Source: Methylobacter sp. (lineage in GTDB: Bacteria > Pseudomonadota > Gammaproteobacteria > Methylococcales > Methylomonadaceae). Taken from it: a DNA stretch of 64,000 bases. The stretch lies in the NCBI GenBank assembly GCA_030684815.1, contig JAUXXQ010000161.1:29646-93645 (forward strand), in the 5' to 3' direction. Shown here one piece after another: positions 36,602 through 44,585 of this stretch. The notes below the pieces were generated by a model, which saw nothing but the letters and a program-made list of their open reading frames with translations, had not been told where the DNA came from and made no database searches. The translations under genes and the position numbers were made by a program. Numbering within the stretch: position 1 is the stretch's first letter; every line of letters starts with the position of its first letter.

Positions 36602-36727
36602 ATGGATGTTCAGGAGGTAAAACTCAAACAGGTGGAGCATGATGGTCAGTGTATCCTGATTAAATGGATGTTGGGTATTTTGATCGGTAGTGTGCTATCG
36701 ATTGTGATTAATTTTTTTGAAAAATAA
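36602..36727 (+). CDS. Possible 41-residue single-pass membrane protein
   Basis: A short frame beginning MDVQEVKLKQVEHDGQCILI, followed by KWMLGILIGSVLSIVINFFEK, a credible membrane helix with charged ends. It lies 69 bases before the ATPase gene in the same direction. It has no strong ribosome site at this ATG. Tiny membrane proteins do accompany some defence genes, but this may also be the end of a lost gene. Confidence 0.35.
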   Translation: MDVQEVKLKQVEHDGQCILIKWMLGILIGSVLSIVINFFEK

Positions 36728-36796
36728 CCTATTAACGCCATCAGCTTATAAATTATAAAAAAGAGATGACACCTTTTTCTTTTTCACAAACACCGA

Positions 36797-37906
36797 ATGA
36801 CTATGACTGAAAAAAAATCAGGTATTCGCCTTAGTCGATTAACGATTAAGAATTATAAAAAGCTCAATTCATTAGAGATTGATTTCCCGCGTCCTGTGAT
36901 GAAAGGGGATGCCGATATTCTGCTTTTTGGCAGCAAAAATGGCGGCGGGAAAACTTCTGTTCTTGAGTGCTGTTCTTTATTGATGCTGGCAGGAATAGTT
37001 GGAGATCGATTCAATAGAGTTAGAGAAAGTGAGATATTACTGGATATCGCCAATTTATTGGTGAAGGCTGGTCAGGAACAAGCTGTTATCAAAGGTGAGT
37101 TTGAACAGGGCAATAAAAAATGTTCTGTATTTTTAACGATTAATCATCGGACTGGCTTTTCAAAACCAAACATCGAAGGAGATAAATCGCTGTTTGAGTT
37201 TTTTGGTAATAATAAAAAACGTTATTTCGATGAGCTTGATTACCCCTTAAATAGCATTTTGGCTTTTTCAGGTGAGCCGTTGATTATGCCACCATTGTTG
37301 CATTTTAATAGTTATCGGAAGGTTCAGGAATCAAACCCGGAGCTGGGCATGATGGCCGATGATTATCCCAGGCATCGCGTTATGCGAATTTCGAAGTATT
37401 CAGGACGAACTATCAGCAATCCAGTGAGTTCTTTTAAATTGGAAATTCTGCGTGCTTTAATGGGCCAGGCCGCTTTATTTGAAGGCATCAATAAAGGTGA
37501 ATCCCAGTCTGTATTATCTCAACTAAACACCCTTATTCAACGGTATTGTGGCGGTCAAATCGAACATTTACGTTCTTTACCGGATAATACCGTAGATATT
37601 CGCATAAAACCCAGCGCAGGTGGCGAGTCGTTCTCTTTTGATGGTTTGAGTTCAGGGCAAAAAGAAATGATTGCCACGCTTTTCCTGATTTGGAGGAATA
37701 CCCAGGAACAACCCTGTATTGTGTTGATTGACGAGCCTGAATTACATCTGAATGCGGAATGGCATGGCGATTTTGTCAGGCAACTTCATAAACTGGCGCC
37801 GCACAATCAATATATTTTAGCGACCCATTCGGAGGAAATGTTCCGTTCTGTTGATGAATGCTATCGTGCCATTCTAGTGCCTGATGACAACGGCGTTCCG
37901 TTATGA
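36797..37906 (+). CDS. ABC-type AAA ATPase, AriA-like (PARIS defence)
   Basis: A 369-residue cytosolic ATPase of the SMC/RecF-like class. Walker A is GSKNGGGKTS (45-54), the ABC signature is LSSGQKEM near 290, Walker B is CIVLIDEPELHLN near 313, and the H-loop is ILATHSEEMF near 345. It overlaps by 4 bases a gene for a TOPRIM/DUF4435-like protein. That ATPase-plus-DUF4435 arrangement is the AriA-AriB pair of the PARIS anti-phage system, in which the ATPase senses phage anti-restriction proteins and releases the nuclease. OLD-type pairs are the alternative. The gene is AT-rich. Confidence 0.75.
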   Translation: MTMTEKKSGIRLSRLTIKNYKKLNSLEIDFPRPVMKGDADILLFGSKNGGGKTSVLECCSLLMLAGIVGDRFNRVRESEILLDIANLLVKAGQEQAVIKGEFEQGNKKCSVFLTINHRTGFSKPNIEGDKSLFEFFGNNKKRYFDELDYPLNSILAFSGEPLIMPPLLHFNSYRKVQESNPELGMMADDYPRHRVMRISKYSGRTISNPVSSFKLEILRALMGQAALFEGINKGESQSVLSQLNTLIQRYCGGQIEHLRSLPDNTVDIRIKPSAGGESFSFDGLSSGQKEMIATLFLIWRNTQEQPCIVLIDEPELHLNAEWHGDFVRQLHKLAPHNQYILATHSEEMFRSVDECYRAILVPDDNGVPL

Positions 37907-38793
37907 AGCTTCAACGTGGAGGTGATGCCACGCAGGTTCTTCAAGCCGCGAAACACAAGTTATTTGTAGAAGGTAAAGATAATCAGGAAATTGATCCCGC
38001 CGTTATTCATGAGCTATTGAATAATAACGGCTTGACTGCAATCGAAGTGCAATCAATGGGATGTTGCGACAATGTGCGTAGTGCCGCTCAGGCATTAATT
38101 CATCAGCATCCGGCTTATTATTTTCTGATTGATCGTGATGACCAGGATCAGACAACTGTTGACCAATCATGGGCTAAATTTCCCGATCCCACTGCATTCA
38201 ACATGCTCATTTGGCGAAAAAGAGAATTAGAAAATTACTTTATCGATCCTGATTATATTGAAAAATCCTCATTTCTAAAGCCAGGCATTGATGTCAGGCA
38301 ACGCATTCTCGATGTGTGTTGTAGCCGTTTATTTCTTGATGCCGCGAATCTGACCTTGCTTTACCTGAATCGAAAATTGCGAAAACCGTTAGCAATTGGG
38401 CATTTCGCCAATCCTGAGCACTTTAAAAATGAAAGTGAAGGTGTATTGCAATTAGAACAACTTTCTGGATTTACAGATAAGAAATCATCGGTTGTCGCTG
38501 TTTTAGAAAAAGATTTCGTTAAACAGGCATATTCCGACTTTGTTAACGAATTAAGCGCCGGCGTTTATCCTCTTCGATATGGTTCTGGATCGTGGCTTGA
38601 ACGAATGTCCGGCAAAGAAATTTTTCGAGTTATTGCAAATGAATGTTTCCAAGTTAGAAATGCTTCCAATGTGCTTCTTCAAGGAAAAGAACAAAACAAA
38701 CAGATTGCAAAAGAGTTGGTAAACCGTCCTCTGGCAGAACAGCCACCTGATTTTCAAAGCATTGTTGATGCATTAAAAAAGCGTGTGAAATAA
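37903..38793 (+). CDS. TOPRIM/DUF4435-like effector, AriB-like
   Basis: A 296-residue protein. The N-terminus reads HKLFVEGKDNQEIDPAVIHEL, a TOPRIM glutamate motif, and YYFLIDRDDQDQ near residue 72 gives the acidic DxD pair. RKRELENYFIDPDYI near 105 is characteristic of DUF4435 proteins. In PARIS this protein is a tRNA-cutting nuclease that halts infected cells. Tight overlap with the ATPase gene shows co-translation. No membrane segment or signal is seen. Confidence 0.72.
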   Translation: MKLQRGGDATQVLQAAKHKLFVEGKDNQEIDPAVIHELLNNNGLTAIEVQSMGCCDNVRSAAQALIHQHPAYYFLIDRDDQDQTTVDQSWAKFPDPTAFNMLIWRKRELENYFIDPDYIEKSSFLKPGIDVRQRILDVCCSRLFLDAANLTLLYLNRKLRKPLAIGHFANPEHFKNESEGVLQLEQLSGFTDKKSSVVAVLEKDFVKQAYSDFVNELSAGVYPLRYGSGSWLERMSGKEIFRVIANECFQVRNASNVLLQGKEQNKQIAKELVNRPLAEQPPDFQSIVDALKKRVK

Positions 38794-38831
38794 AATTGAT
38801 AATGTATTTTATTTTTTGAAATTCGGGTCTG

Positions 38832-38855
38832 GTGGGCATTGTTGTTTATGCCCAC
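38832..38855. repeat. GTGGGCAT hairpin, family C
   Basis: GTGGGCAT and ATGCCCAC arms around an 8-base loop. It lies 38 bases after the AriB-like stop and closes the accessory block on the right. Confidence 0.8.
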
Positions 38856-39150
38856 GTAACAGACCTTCCTTATGCGGTTTTTTATGTGCCGAAAACGGTG
38901 TGCAAAACTGGCCGCCCACCTGACTCGTAAGGTATTTATTAGTTGATGACAGGCGAATTCAACTCATCAGTGCAATCGACACAGAGCGAAAAAGAGGCGA
39001 AAAAGAGGCGAATTCAAGTGTACTTGATGCGCCTATTTTTAATTGTTGAATCCATATAAAAAAACCGCCCCAATAGTTGTCGGTAATTGCCAAGCTTAGA
39101 ATCCGCGAAAATGTATGCTTTCCGACAATCCCTCACAAAATCAATTAGGG

Positions 39151-39172
39151 TTGTTGAGTTAAATATCAACAA
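39151..39172. promoter_or_regulatory. Dyad upstream of a sigma-54-like promoter
   Basis: TTGTTGA and TCAACAA form a perfect 7-bp inverted repeat with an 8-base centre. It lies 62 bases upstream of the -24 element, a normal distance for an enhancer-binding protein site. It is not the TGT-n10-ACA NifA site. Confidence 0.35.
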
Positions 39173-39234
39173 TCAAGCCATCAGGATATTTCTATCCCAT
39201 TGTTTTAAAAGATCAATAAGGCGACATTGCAACA

Positions 39235-39250
39235 TGGCATAAACCCTGCT
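39235..39250 (+). promoter_or_regulatory. Sigma-54-like -24/-12 promoter
   Basis: TGGCATAAACCCTGCT has GG and GC ten bases apart, and matches TGGCAc-n5-tTGCa at most fixed positions. It lies 45 bases before the 189-residue protein gene. Confidence 0.5.
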
Positions 39251-39294
39251 TAATTCAGGTTAATATTTAACTTTACCCGCCTGGAGAAAAAACA

Positions 39295-39864
39295 ATGTTA
39301 CTAGAAACCTATCAAGCAAAAGGATTATTAACCGTCACTTTGGTCAACGGCCAAACTGGCACCGCGGGCGTTTACGCTTATCGCGGCGACTTGGTTTTAA
39401 AAGAAGGTTCGTTGCGCGAAGGCTCAACAACCGACCGTAGGCCGCCTGAGGCTCTGTTTATCCATTCCGCTTTAATTGTTGAAAACGACAAAATCAAATT
39501 CATTAACGGCTTGTTGCCGACGCTCGATTTACTGCCCGTTTTTGTTGAAAAATATAAGGCCGACATTGCCGATGACTGTGTTGCGTTAGTCTATGTCGAA
39601 AATATCGGCAAAGGTATGCAGGTTGAGCTAGAAGGCATCACCTATAAACTGATGCCGTTCAAGGACGGCCTGGTGTGGAATGAATTGCTTGAAGAGCTGT
39701 ATATCGAAAAAAGCGAGCTGAAAGGCCAATCCGCTGAAGATAAAGTCGCTATCGCTTATGCGGCGGCCAAATCGTATAACCCGAAAACGCCGCTGGTGTC
39801 ATTCGCTGAAGCAGAAGAAAACACCATTGAAGTTATCAAGGAAGCTGCAGTGGGCGCCATTTAA
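39295..39864 (+). CDS. Conserved-looking protein of unknown function
   Basis: A 189-residue soluble protein I do not recognise. It starts MLLETYQAKGLLTVTLVNGQ, has a beta-rich first half, and an acidic, helical C-terminus (AEAEENTIEVIKEAA). There is no signal peptide, membrane helix or cysteine pattern. A good GGAG ribosome site precedes the ATG. The sigma-54-like promoter and the downstream AAA+ ATPase and NafY genes suggest a role linked to nitrogen fixation, but that is inference only. Confidence 0.7.
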   Translation: MLLETYQAKGLLTVTLVNGQTGTAGVYAYRGDLVLKEGSLREGSTTDRRPPEALFIHSALIVENDKIKFINGLLPTLDLLPVFVEKYKADIADDCVALVYVENIGKGMQVELEGITYKLMPFKDGLVWNELLEELYIEKSELKGQSAEDKVAIAYAAAKSYNPKTPLVSFAEAEENTIEVIKEAAVGAI

Positions 39865-39970
39865 GGTTCGATTGGCCTTTCTGTCTTCTGATTTTAAAAG
39901 ATAATTTTCTGCTGCACAGTTCGTAACAACATTGCCGGAATTAATTTTCCGTCAATTTGAACGCTTGTAG

Positions 39971-40007
39971 GCAAGTCTTCCAGGTTTTAAAAACCTGGAA
40001 GACTTGC
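39971..40007. repeat. 37-bp palindrome, variant of family A
   Basis: Perfect 18-base arms, GCAAGTCTTCCAGGTTTT and its complement, around one A. Relative to the other copies both arms carry matching changes (CCTT to TCTT), so base pairing is kept. Confidence 0.92.
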
Positions 40008-40030
40008 CGCCCAACTCATCGATATATGCC

Positions 40031-41749
40031 ATGAAACTTCAGATTGAACGCAAGTATGTAGAAGCGATGGTGACAAAGTTCCCTGAGCTGGCAGGATTAA
40101 AAGACCAACTGCGTTTCGGCAATAAGGCCGAAGTGCCGTTTAAGCAACTGTCCAATACCGAGCTAAATTTTTTGCAGGATCTGTATAAAGATGCCGGAAC
40201 TGAAATGCAAGGCCATGTTGCATTGCTTTCAACGCTACAAAAAGCGATCAACGACGATACTGTCAAGTTTGAAGAGCACGACTTGGAGCTGCTGCTGCCG
40301 GCAATTGCCCGTTATCTCACCAATGACGCGATACGCGGTTGGTTATTCCAAACTAACGTTGCCGGAAAACCCATGGCCTACGTGGTCACGAGGCTGGATT
40401 TTACCCCGTCGGGCGAAGAAGAAACCGGGCGGGTCACGCTTGAACTCAAAGCTAACGCCAAAGGCAAAGTCGCGACCTTAACTGTTACTATCCGCGCCCG
40501 GGACATTGCCAATAAAACGATCACGGAAATTTTTGTCGCCAAAGGTTTTCTGAAAGAAACGCCCGAACTTATCGCCACTTATGACGATGCCGCCGGACGT
40601 TATTTTGAATGGTGCGGCCAGTCCGGCACACAGTTTTTAGGCAAAGGCACCGGCTTTTATGCGGAAGACCCCACGGCTTCGCACCGCAACACCGACTGGG
40701 CGCGTAAAGATGTCGTGGTTTTGTCTGCCGAAGGCGGTGCTGCGCGCCTGGTAAATGATGAAAGCATCCTCAGCGAACGCGCCTTGTCAATGGATGCCAA
40801 AGGCGACATTTTGGCCAAGTATTTGCGCAAAGCTGCCAAAAGCAACCGCTATGACCTCAAGATTGAAAATGAAGTTGAGGCATCGGAAAAAGACATTCCT
40901 AAAGGCCTGTTTACCGAGCTGCCGGTGCATTGCTACCTGCTGATGTTCCATTTGGAGTTGCACCATCATTTATGGGTGCATGTGAATGACATCAAGCCTT
41001 ATCGCTATCAGCCTGAATTAAAACAAAAACTTATCCTGCGCGAAGAACAGATTGATTTAATTGACATCCTTACTGCTGAAATGGACGTCCTGATGGATGA
41101 CATTATTGAAGGCAAGTCCGGGGGCACAACCGTGTTGTGTGCGGGGCCTGCCGGTGTCGGTAAAACGTTGACGGCAGAAGTCTATTCCGAAATTATCAAG
41201 CGGCCATTGTACCGCGTGCATTCCGGGCAACTGGGGCTTAACGTCGGCGAAATGGAAAAAGCCTTAAAAGACGTGTTAACCCGCGCCCAGCGCTGGGGCG
41301 CGGTGATGCTGATCGACGAGGCCGATGTGTACATCAAGCGGCGCGACAATAATATCGCGATGAATGCGGTGGTCGGGGTGTTTCTAAGGGTGCTTGAATA
41401 TTTCAACGGCTTGCTGTTTTTGACCACCAACCGTGTCGATGACATTGACGAAGCCATTGTTTCCCGGTGTATCGCGTTGATTAAGTATTATCCGCCGGAC
41501 AGTGATGCCCGCCGCCGCATCTGGCAGGTCATGGTCGATCAGTTTGAGCTGGATGTCGATGCCGGTTTAATCAATCAATTGGTGGATAGTTTCCCGGAAG
41601 CGACAGGCCGCGACATCAAAGGGCTTTCCAAACTGGTCGCCAAGTTTTGCCAGCACAAAAAAGTAACGCCGACCTTGGAGGTGTTTAAGCGTTGTTCGAT
41701 ATTCCGGGGCATGGATCTGGAAAAGTCCGCCGAAAATGCACTAAATTAG
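40031..41749 (+). CDS. AAA+ ATPase
   Basis: A 572-residue protein. The first 330 residues are unrecognised and may bind a substrate protein. An AAA+ module follows: Walker A GPAGVGKT near 376, YRVHSGQLGLNVGEMEKAL, Walker B VMLIDEADVYIKRRD near 422, sensor 1 LFLTTNRVDDIDEAIVSR, and arginine-finger and sensor 2 regions after it. Such proteins remodel or activate other proteins, like CbbX- or CoxD-type ATPases. The ATG at 40031 is chosen because the upstream frame runs into a palindromic repeat. The spacing from the 189-residue gene allows co-transcription. Confidence 0.85.
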   Translation: MKLQIERKYVEAMVTKFPELAGLKDQLRFGNKAEVPFKQLSNTELNFLQDLYKDAGTEMQGHVALLSTLQKAINDDTVKFEEHDLELLLPAIARYLTNDAIRGWLFQTNVAGKPMAYVVTRLDFTPSGEEETGRVTLELKANAKGKVATLTVTIRARDIANKTITEIFVAKGFLKETPELIATYDDAAGRYFEWCGQSGTQFLGKGTGFYAEDPTASHRNTDWARKDVVVLSAEGGAARLVNDESILSERALSMDAKGDILAKYLRKAAKSNRYDLKIENEVEASEKDIPKGLFTELPVHCYLLMFHLELHHHLWVHVNDIKPYRYQPELKQKLILREEQIDLIDILTAEMDVLMDDIIEGKSGGTTVLCAGPAGVGKTLTAEVYSEIIKRPLYRVHSGQLGLNVGEMEKALKDVLTRAQRWGAVMLIDEADVYIKRRDNNIAMNAVVGVFLRVLEYFNGLLFLTTNRVDDIDEAIVSRCIALIKYYPPDSDARRRIWQVMVDQFELDVDAGLINQLVDSFPEATGRDIKGLSKLVAKFCQHKKVTPTLEVFKRCSIFRGMDLEKSAENALN

Positions 41750-41924
41750 GGCGGTTAACCAACACAAATAGCTGTATTTGGTGCAAAGTGTCGGGTGTGC
41801 TTATGCCTAAAATATAGACAAGTCATTGAAATAAAATAGAATTAAATGTTGGCATTATTGCTGCTTAATAATTTGCATAGTGAGTTTCGTTTTTATATAG
41901 CCTTTCCTAAGCGTTGTACCTTTT

Positions 41925-41958
41925 GCGCCCTATTTTCTCGACTAGGGCGCTTTTTTTT
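41925..41958 (+). terminator. Rho-independent terminator
   Basis: GCGCCCTA (41925-41932) pairs with TAGGGCGC (41943-41950) over a 10-base loop and is followed by eight T. It lies about 175 bases after the AAA+ gene. The intervening AT-rich stretch could encode a small RNA ending here. Confidence 0.9.
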
Positions 41959-42006
41959 GCCTAAAATATCGCACCAAACCCAGGCGGCGCGTACTGTCCA
42001 AGATTA

Positions 42007-42022
42007 TGGCAACTAATTTGCT
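42007..42022 (+). promoter_or_regulatory. Sigma-54-like -24/-12 promoter
   Basis: TGGCAACTAATTTGCT has GG and GC ten bases apart and fits TGGCAc-n5-TTGCa well. It lies 150 bases before the rhodanese-ankyrin-NafY operon. A TGT-n10-ACA sequence (42109-42124) is present, but downstream of the promoter, so it cannot be taken as a normal NifA enhancer. A GCTAACAA/TTGTTAGC hairpin (42090-42115) lies in the leader. Confidence 0.55.
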
Positions 42023-42171
42023 AGAGTAACCCGTATAGCCTTTATATAGCCCTTAACGCTAACAAATAGAGCCGCTCACGACATTTAATGCTAACAAAAT
42101 CCATTTATTGTTAGCTTTACTACAACCTTCGCCTCCTGTTGAGGAATGGCCTTCCGAGTGATTAAACTGCC

Positions 42172-42483
42172 ATGAAGAACTATAAAACAATTTCCGTTGC
42201 TGATTCTAAAACCCTGATTAAAGAATCCAAGCCTATGATCCTCGATTGTAGGGCCATGAAAGATTATAAAGCCGGGCATTTGGACGATGCGCTGCATGTT
42301 CATGACGGCTTAAAAGAAGCGTTAATTAAACGCGGCGATAAGCAGCGCAGTTTGCTGATTTATTGTTACCACGGCCATGCCAGTGAGCACCTTGCCGAAT
42401 TCTTCAGCGATTTCGGCTTTAAAGATGTTTACAGTATGGAAGGCGGCTATGCCGTCTGGACAGGCCAACATCAGGACATCTGA
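42172..42483 (+). CDS. Rhodanese-domain protein
   Basis: A 103-residue single-domain sulfurtransferase. It has the CH2A-type MILDCRAMKDYKAGHLDDALHV and the active-site loop IYCYHGHASEHLA, with Cys near residue 65. The end reads VYSMEGGYAVW. It resembles GlpE and the rhodanese genes found in nif clusters. It shares a TGATG overlap with the ankyrin gene. Confidence 0.9.
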   Translation: MKNYKTISVADSKTLIKESKPMILDCRAMKDYKAGHLDDALHVHDGLKEALIKRGDKQRSLLIYCYHGHASEHLAEFFSDFGFKDVYSMEGGYAVWTGQHQDI

Positions 42484-42935
42484 TGAAGCCTGAGATACGT
42501 GATTGGCTGCAAAACAACTATTTTTCTGTAGCCCAACCGGTTTTAAAGAACGGCGCTGATATTTACCCTTTGATTTTGGCAAGCCAGCAAGGCCGTGCCG
42601 ATGTTGTGCGCTTTTTGCTGGAACAGGATGCGGCCCTTGATGTTGTTGACCAATACGGCAATAACGCGTTGTGGGCGGCGTGTTATGCCGATAACAGCGA
42701 CTGTATCGGTGCCTTGATTCATGCGGGCGTTGATATTGATCATCAAAACGCTGTGTCTGGCGCGACCGCCCTGATTTTTGCCGCATCCACCGGCAGGGAA
42801 AAAGTGGTCGGACAACTGCTGGCTGCCGGTGCCGATACAACCCTTAAAACGCACGATGATTTCACGGCGTTGGACTTGGCCGCCACCCGCAAAATACTCA
42901 AATTATTATCCATGCTTGTTAAATCAGGAGATTAA
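42483..42935 (+). CDS. Ankyrin-repeat protein
   Basis: A 150-residue soluble protein of three to four ankyrin repeats: YPLILASQQGRADVVRFLLE, NALWAACYADNSDCIGALIH, ATALIFAASTGREKVVGQLL and a final capping repeat. It is a protein-binding scaffold without a catalytic motif. It lies between the rhodanese and NafY genes in a tight operon, and small ankyrin proteins do occur in nif clusters. Confidence 0.9.
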   Translation: MKPEIRDWLQNNYFSVAQPVLKNGADIYPLILASQQGRADVVRFLLEQDAALDVVDQYGNNALWAACYADNSDCIGALIHAGVDIDHQNAVSGATALIFAASTGREKVVGQLLAAGADTTLKTHDDFTALDLAATRKILKLLSMLVKSGD

Positions 42936-42936
42936 G

Positions 42937-43647
42937 ATGGCAACATTACCCCGAGAACTCGCCTTACGCATTGCCTTGGCCTCGCGCATTTTGCCGGGCA
43001 TTGATGTGCCCAGGCTGCTGGACATATTGCACGAACGGGTCGGCTCGCCGTTGGATGATGAAAAACTAAAGTCGGTCACCGTCACCAATCTTAAAACCGG
43101 TTTGGGCAGTCTGGACGGTGAAGAGGACGGCGAGGACATCGGCATCGGCCTTGCCAATATCAAACTGGCGGTGCGTTATTTGTGGGGTGATGAAGCTGAA
43201 GATGAAGACCTGCCGGAAATCATGCCTTACAAAGACGGCGATATGCCCGATTCCATTCGCATCGCCATCGGCTCGAACAGCGGCGCGTTAATTAACGGCC
43301 ATTTCGGTTCCTGCATCCGTTTTCTGGTGTATCAGCTATCGGCAAGCGATTACCGCTTGGTCGATATACGCTCAACTATTGAAGCCGATGACAGCGATGA
43401 CCGGAACTTGTTCCGCGCCAATTTGATCAAAGACTGTCACGTGATGTTCGTGCAATCCATCGGCGGGCCGGCGGCTGCCAAAGTGATACGCGCCGACATT
43501 TACCCGATCAAAGTGCCGGATGTGACTGAAGCTGCGGATCAATTAAAAGAATTCCAAAAAGTGTTCGCCGCGCCGCCGCCGTGGTTTGCCAAAGCCTTGG
43601 GGCGTTCGGCGGAAGAACGGGTCAGGTTTGCCCATGACGGAGCTTGA
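42937..43647 (+). CDS. NafY/NifX-type dinitrogenase cofactor-binding protein
   Basis: A 236-residue protein with two parts. The N-terminal region RELALRIALASRILPGIDV and RLLDILHERVG resembles the NafY N-terminal domain, which binds apo-dinitrogenase. The C-terminal region IRIAIGSNSGALINGHFGSC begins a NifX-type cofactor-carrier fold. VMFVQSIGGPAAAKVIRADI and YPIKVP are typical of the family. It likely holds FeMo-cofactor or its precursor NifB-co. The ATG at 42937 has AGGAG upstream. No nitrogenase structural gene is in the window. Confidence 0.85.
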   Translation: MATLPRELALRIALASRILPGIDVPRLLDILHERVGSPLDDEKLKSVTVTNLKTGLGSLDGEEDGEDIGIGLANIKLAVRYLWGDEAEDEDLPEIMPYKDGDMPDSIRIAIGSNSGALINGHFGSCIRFLVYQLSASDYRLVDIRSTIEADDSDDRNLFRANLIKDCHVMFVQSIGGPAAAKVIRADIYPIKVPDVTEAADQLKEFQKVFAAPPPWFAKALGRSAEERVRFAHDGA

Positions 43648-43718
43648 TAAACGCGATTAAAATCGTAACACATTGATTTATATTTTATTTATTATGGAAG
43701 CCAACCGATGCCTTTAAG

Positions 43719-44120
43719 ATGATCGATTTGACTGCAGATCGGCAAGCGCAACTTGCCTATTCCTACGAACGCTTCGCGCAAGCCAAGGTTTTTGTGTTCC
43801 GCAAATGGTGCGAGCAGGCTGCCGAGCGCGGCGCACTGGTACCCGCCGACCTTTCGGGCTCGTGCAAATACGGCAGCCTGTTTATGAGCCAAATCTTCGG
43901 TGGAATCATCTGCGGCCACTATCAACACCAATACAATATCATCGGCGGGCGCATCGTCGATCTCAGCCACGATGCGCTTGATGTCGGCGGCCTTCGCAAC
44001 CCCTACCTGCATGAGCCCGAGTTTTTCGCCATCCCGGAAAAACAGCTTTCGTTAAATGCCTGCCTGCCCCGCGTCGAGCTTTGGGTGATTCAATTCCTTG
44101 AAGAAGTTAAAGGTCAATAA
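43719..44120 (+). CDS. Protein of unknown function with a possible papain-like Cys-His-Asp site
   Basis: A 133-residue soluble protein. I do not recognise a named family. LSGSCKYGSLFMSQIFGG has a Cys at the start of a helix, then GHYQHQYNIIGGRIVDLSHDA gives His and Asp in a strand-turn-strand pattern. That is the order of NlpC/papain-fold enzymes. The start MIDLTADRQAQLAYSYERFA is helical. It follows the NafY gene by 71 bases in the same direction and may belong to that operon. Confidence 0.6.
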   Translation: MIDLTADRQAQLAYSYERFAQAKVFVFRKWCEQAAERGALVPADLSGSCKYGSLFMSQIFGGIICGHYQHQYNIIGGRIVDLSHDALDVGGLRNPYLHEPEFFAIPEKQLSLNACLPRVELWVIQFLEEVKGQ

Positions 44121-44585
44121 ATAGAACACGGATAAAACGGATAGCATAGATTTACACAGATTTTTTAGAATGTGCTGTGCTTTTAATCAGTGTTATCTGT
44201 GTTCAATTTGGTCATTTTTAACGGTTCCTGAATCCTTACGATTTTATGTAAGCTTTCCGGCAACAGACCGCTCTTTTTGTCGTATTTATCGCATAACGGA
44301 CATTCGTTGGTTTTCCCCATCATCCCGCACCATTGATTTTCTCACATTTACCAAGGTTTTTTGTCCGGCACTAATCCGGCATAGATGTTGCTCCAGCATT
44401 GCGGAGCAGCGCCGATCGCTGTGCTAGAGCTAATAAAACATTAAGCATAATAACAATAAGCGCTTCCAAACTGATAAAGCGGCGGCAGCAAGGCCATGTG
44501 TTTGGAAACGCGGCACTGAAGAAGACTCAAGGCCTCTTGTAGTCCGTGCATTCTTCAGGTGGCCGAGCACACTAGGAGTTCCTGA
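44121..44585. other. Spacer and leader upstream of the hydrogenase operon
   Basis: It begins with a CACGGAT-type repeat (44122-44212) and has a REP-like remnant near 44386-44412. Closer to hupS, CTGAAGAA and TTCTTCAG (around 44516-44557) form a dyad in a structured leader, with AGGAGTT before the ATG. No sigma-54 promoter fits. No gene was recognised. Confidence 0.5.
44122..44212. repeat. Dispersed CACGGAT-type inverted repeat, second copy
   Basis: It opens ATAGAACACGGATAAAACGG and TTTACACAGATTTTTT, and closes with GTTATCTGTGTTCAATTT. It is diverged from the copy at 31328. Confidence 0.6.

Larger units (their letters stand above)
36458..36796. other. Spacer between the RT gene and the ATPase gene
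   Basis: It holds a family C hairpin (36570-36591) and a possible 41-residue membrane peptide (36602-36727). TTGCGCTTTTTACGCAA near 36507 is a short hairpin but lacks a T-tract. No second attC site is visible here. Confidence 0.5.
38794..39294. other. Spacer with family C repeat and regulatory sequences
   Basis: It contains the family C hairpin (38832-38855), a short direct repeat CGAAAAAGAGG near 38990-39011, the dyad TTGTTGA-n8-TCAACAA (39151-39172) and a sigma-54-like promoter (39235-39250). No gene was recognised. Confidence 0.6.

Noticed and set aside
42090..42115. Second attC site at GCTAACAA/TTGTTAGC
   Set aside because: It is a simple short hairpin with no L boxes, extrahelical base or proper length.
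42109..42124. TGT-n10-ACA NifA enhancer upstream of the rhodanese operon
   Set aside because: It lies downstream of the -24/-12 element, so it cannot act as a standard enhancer; probably chance.
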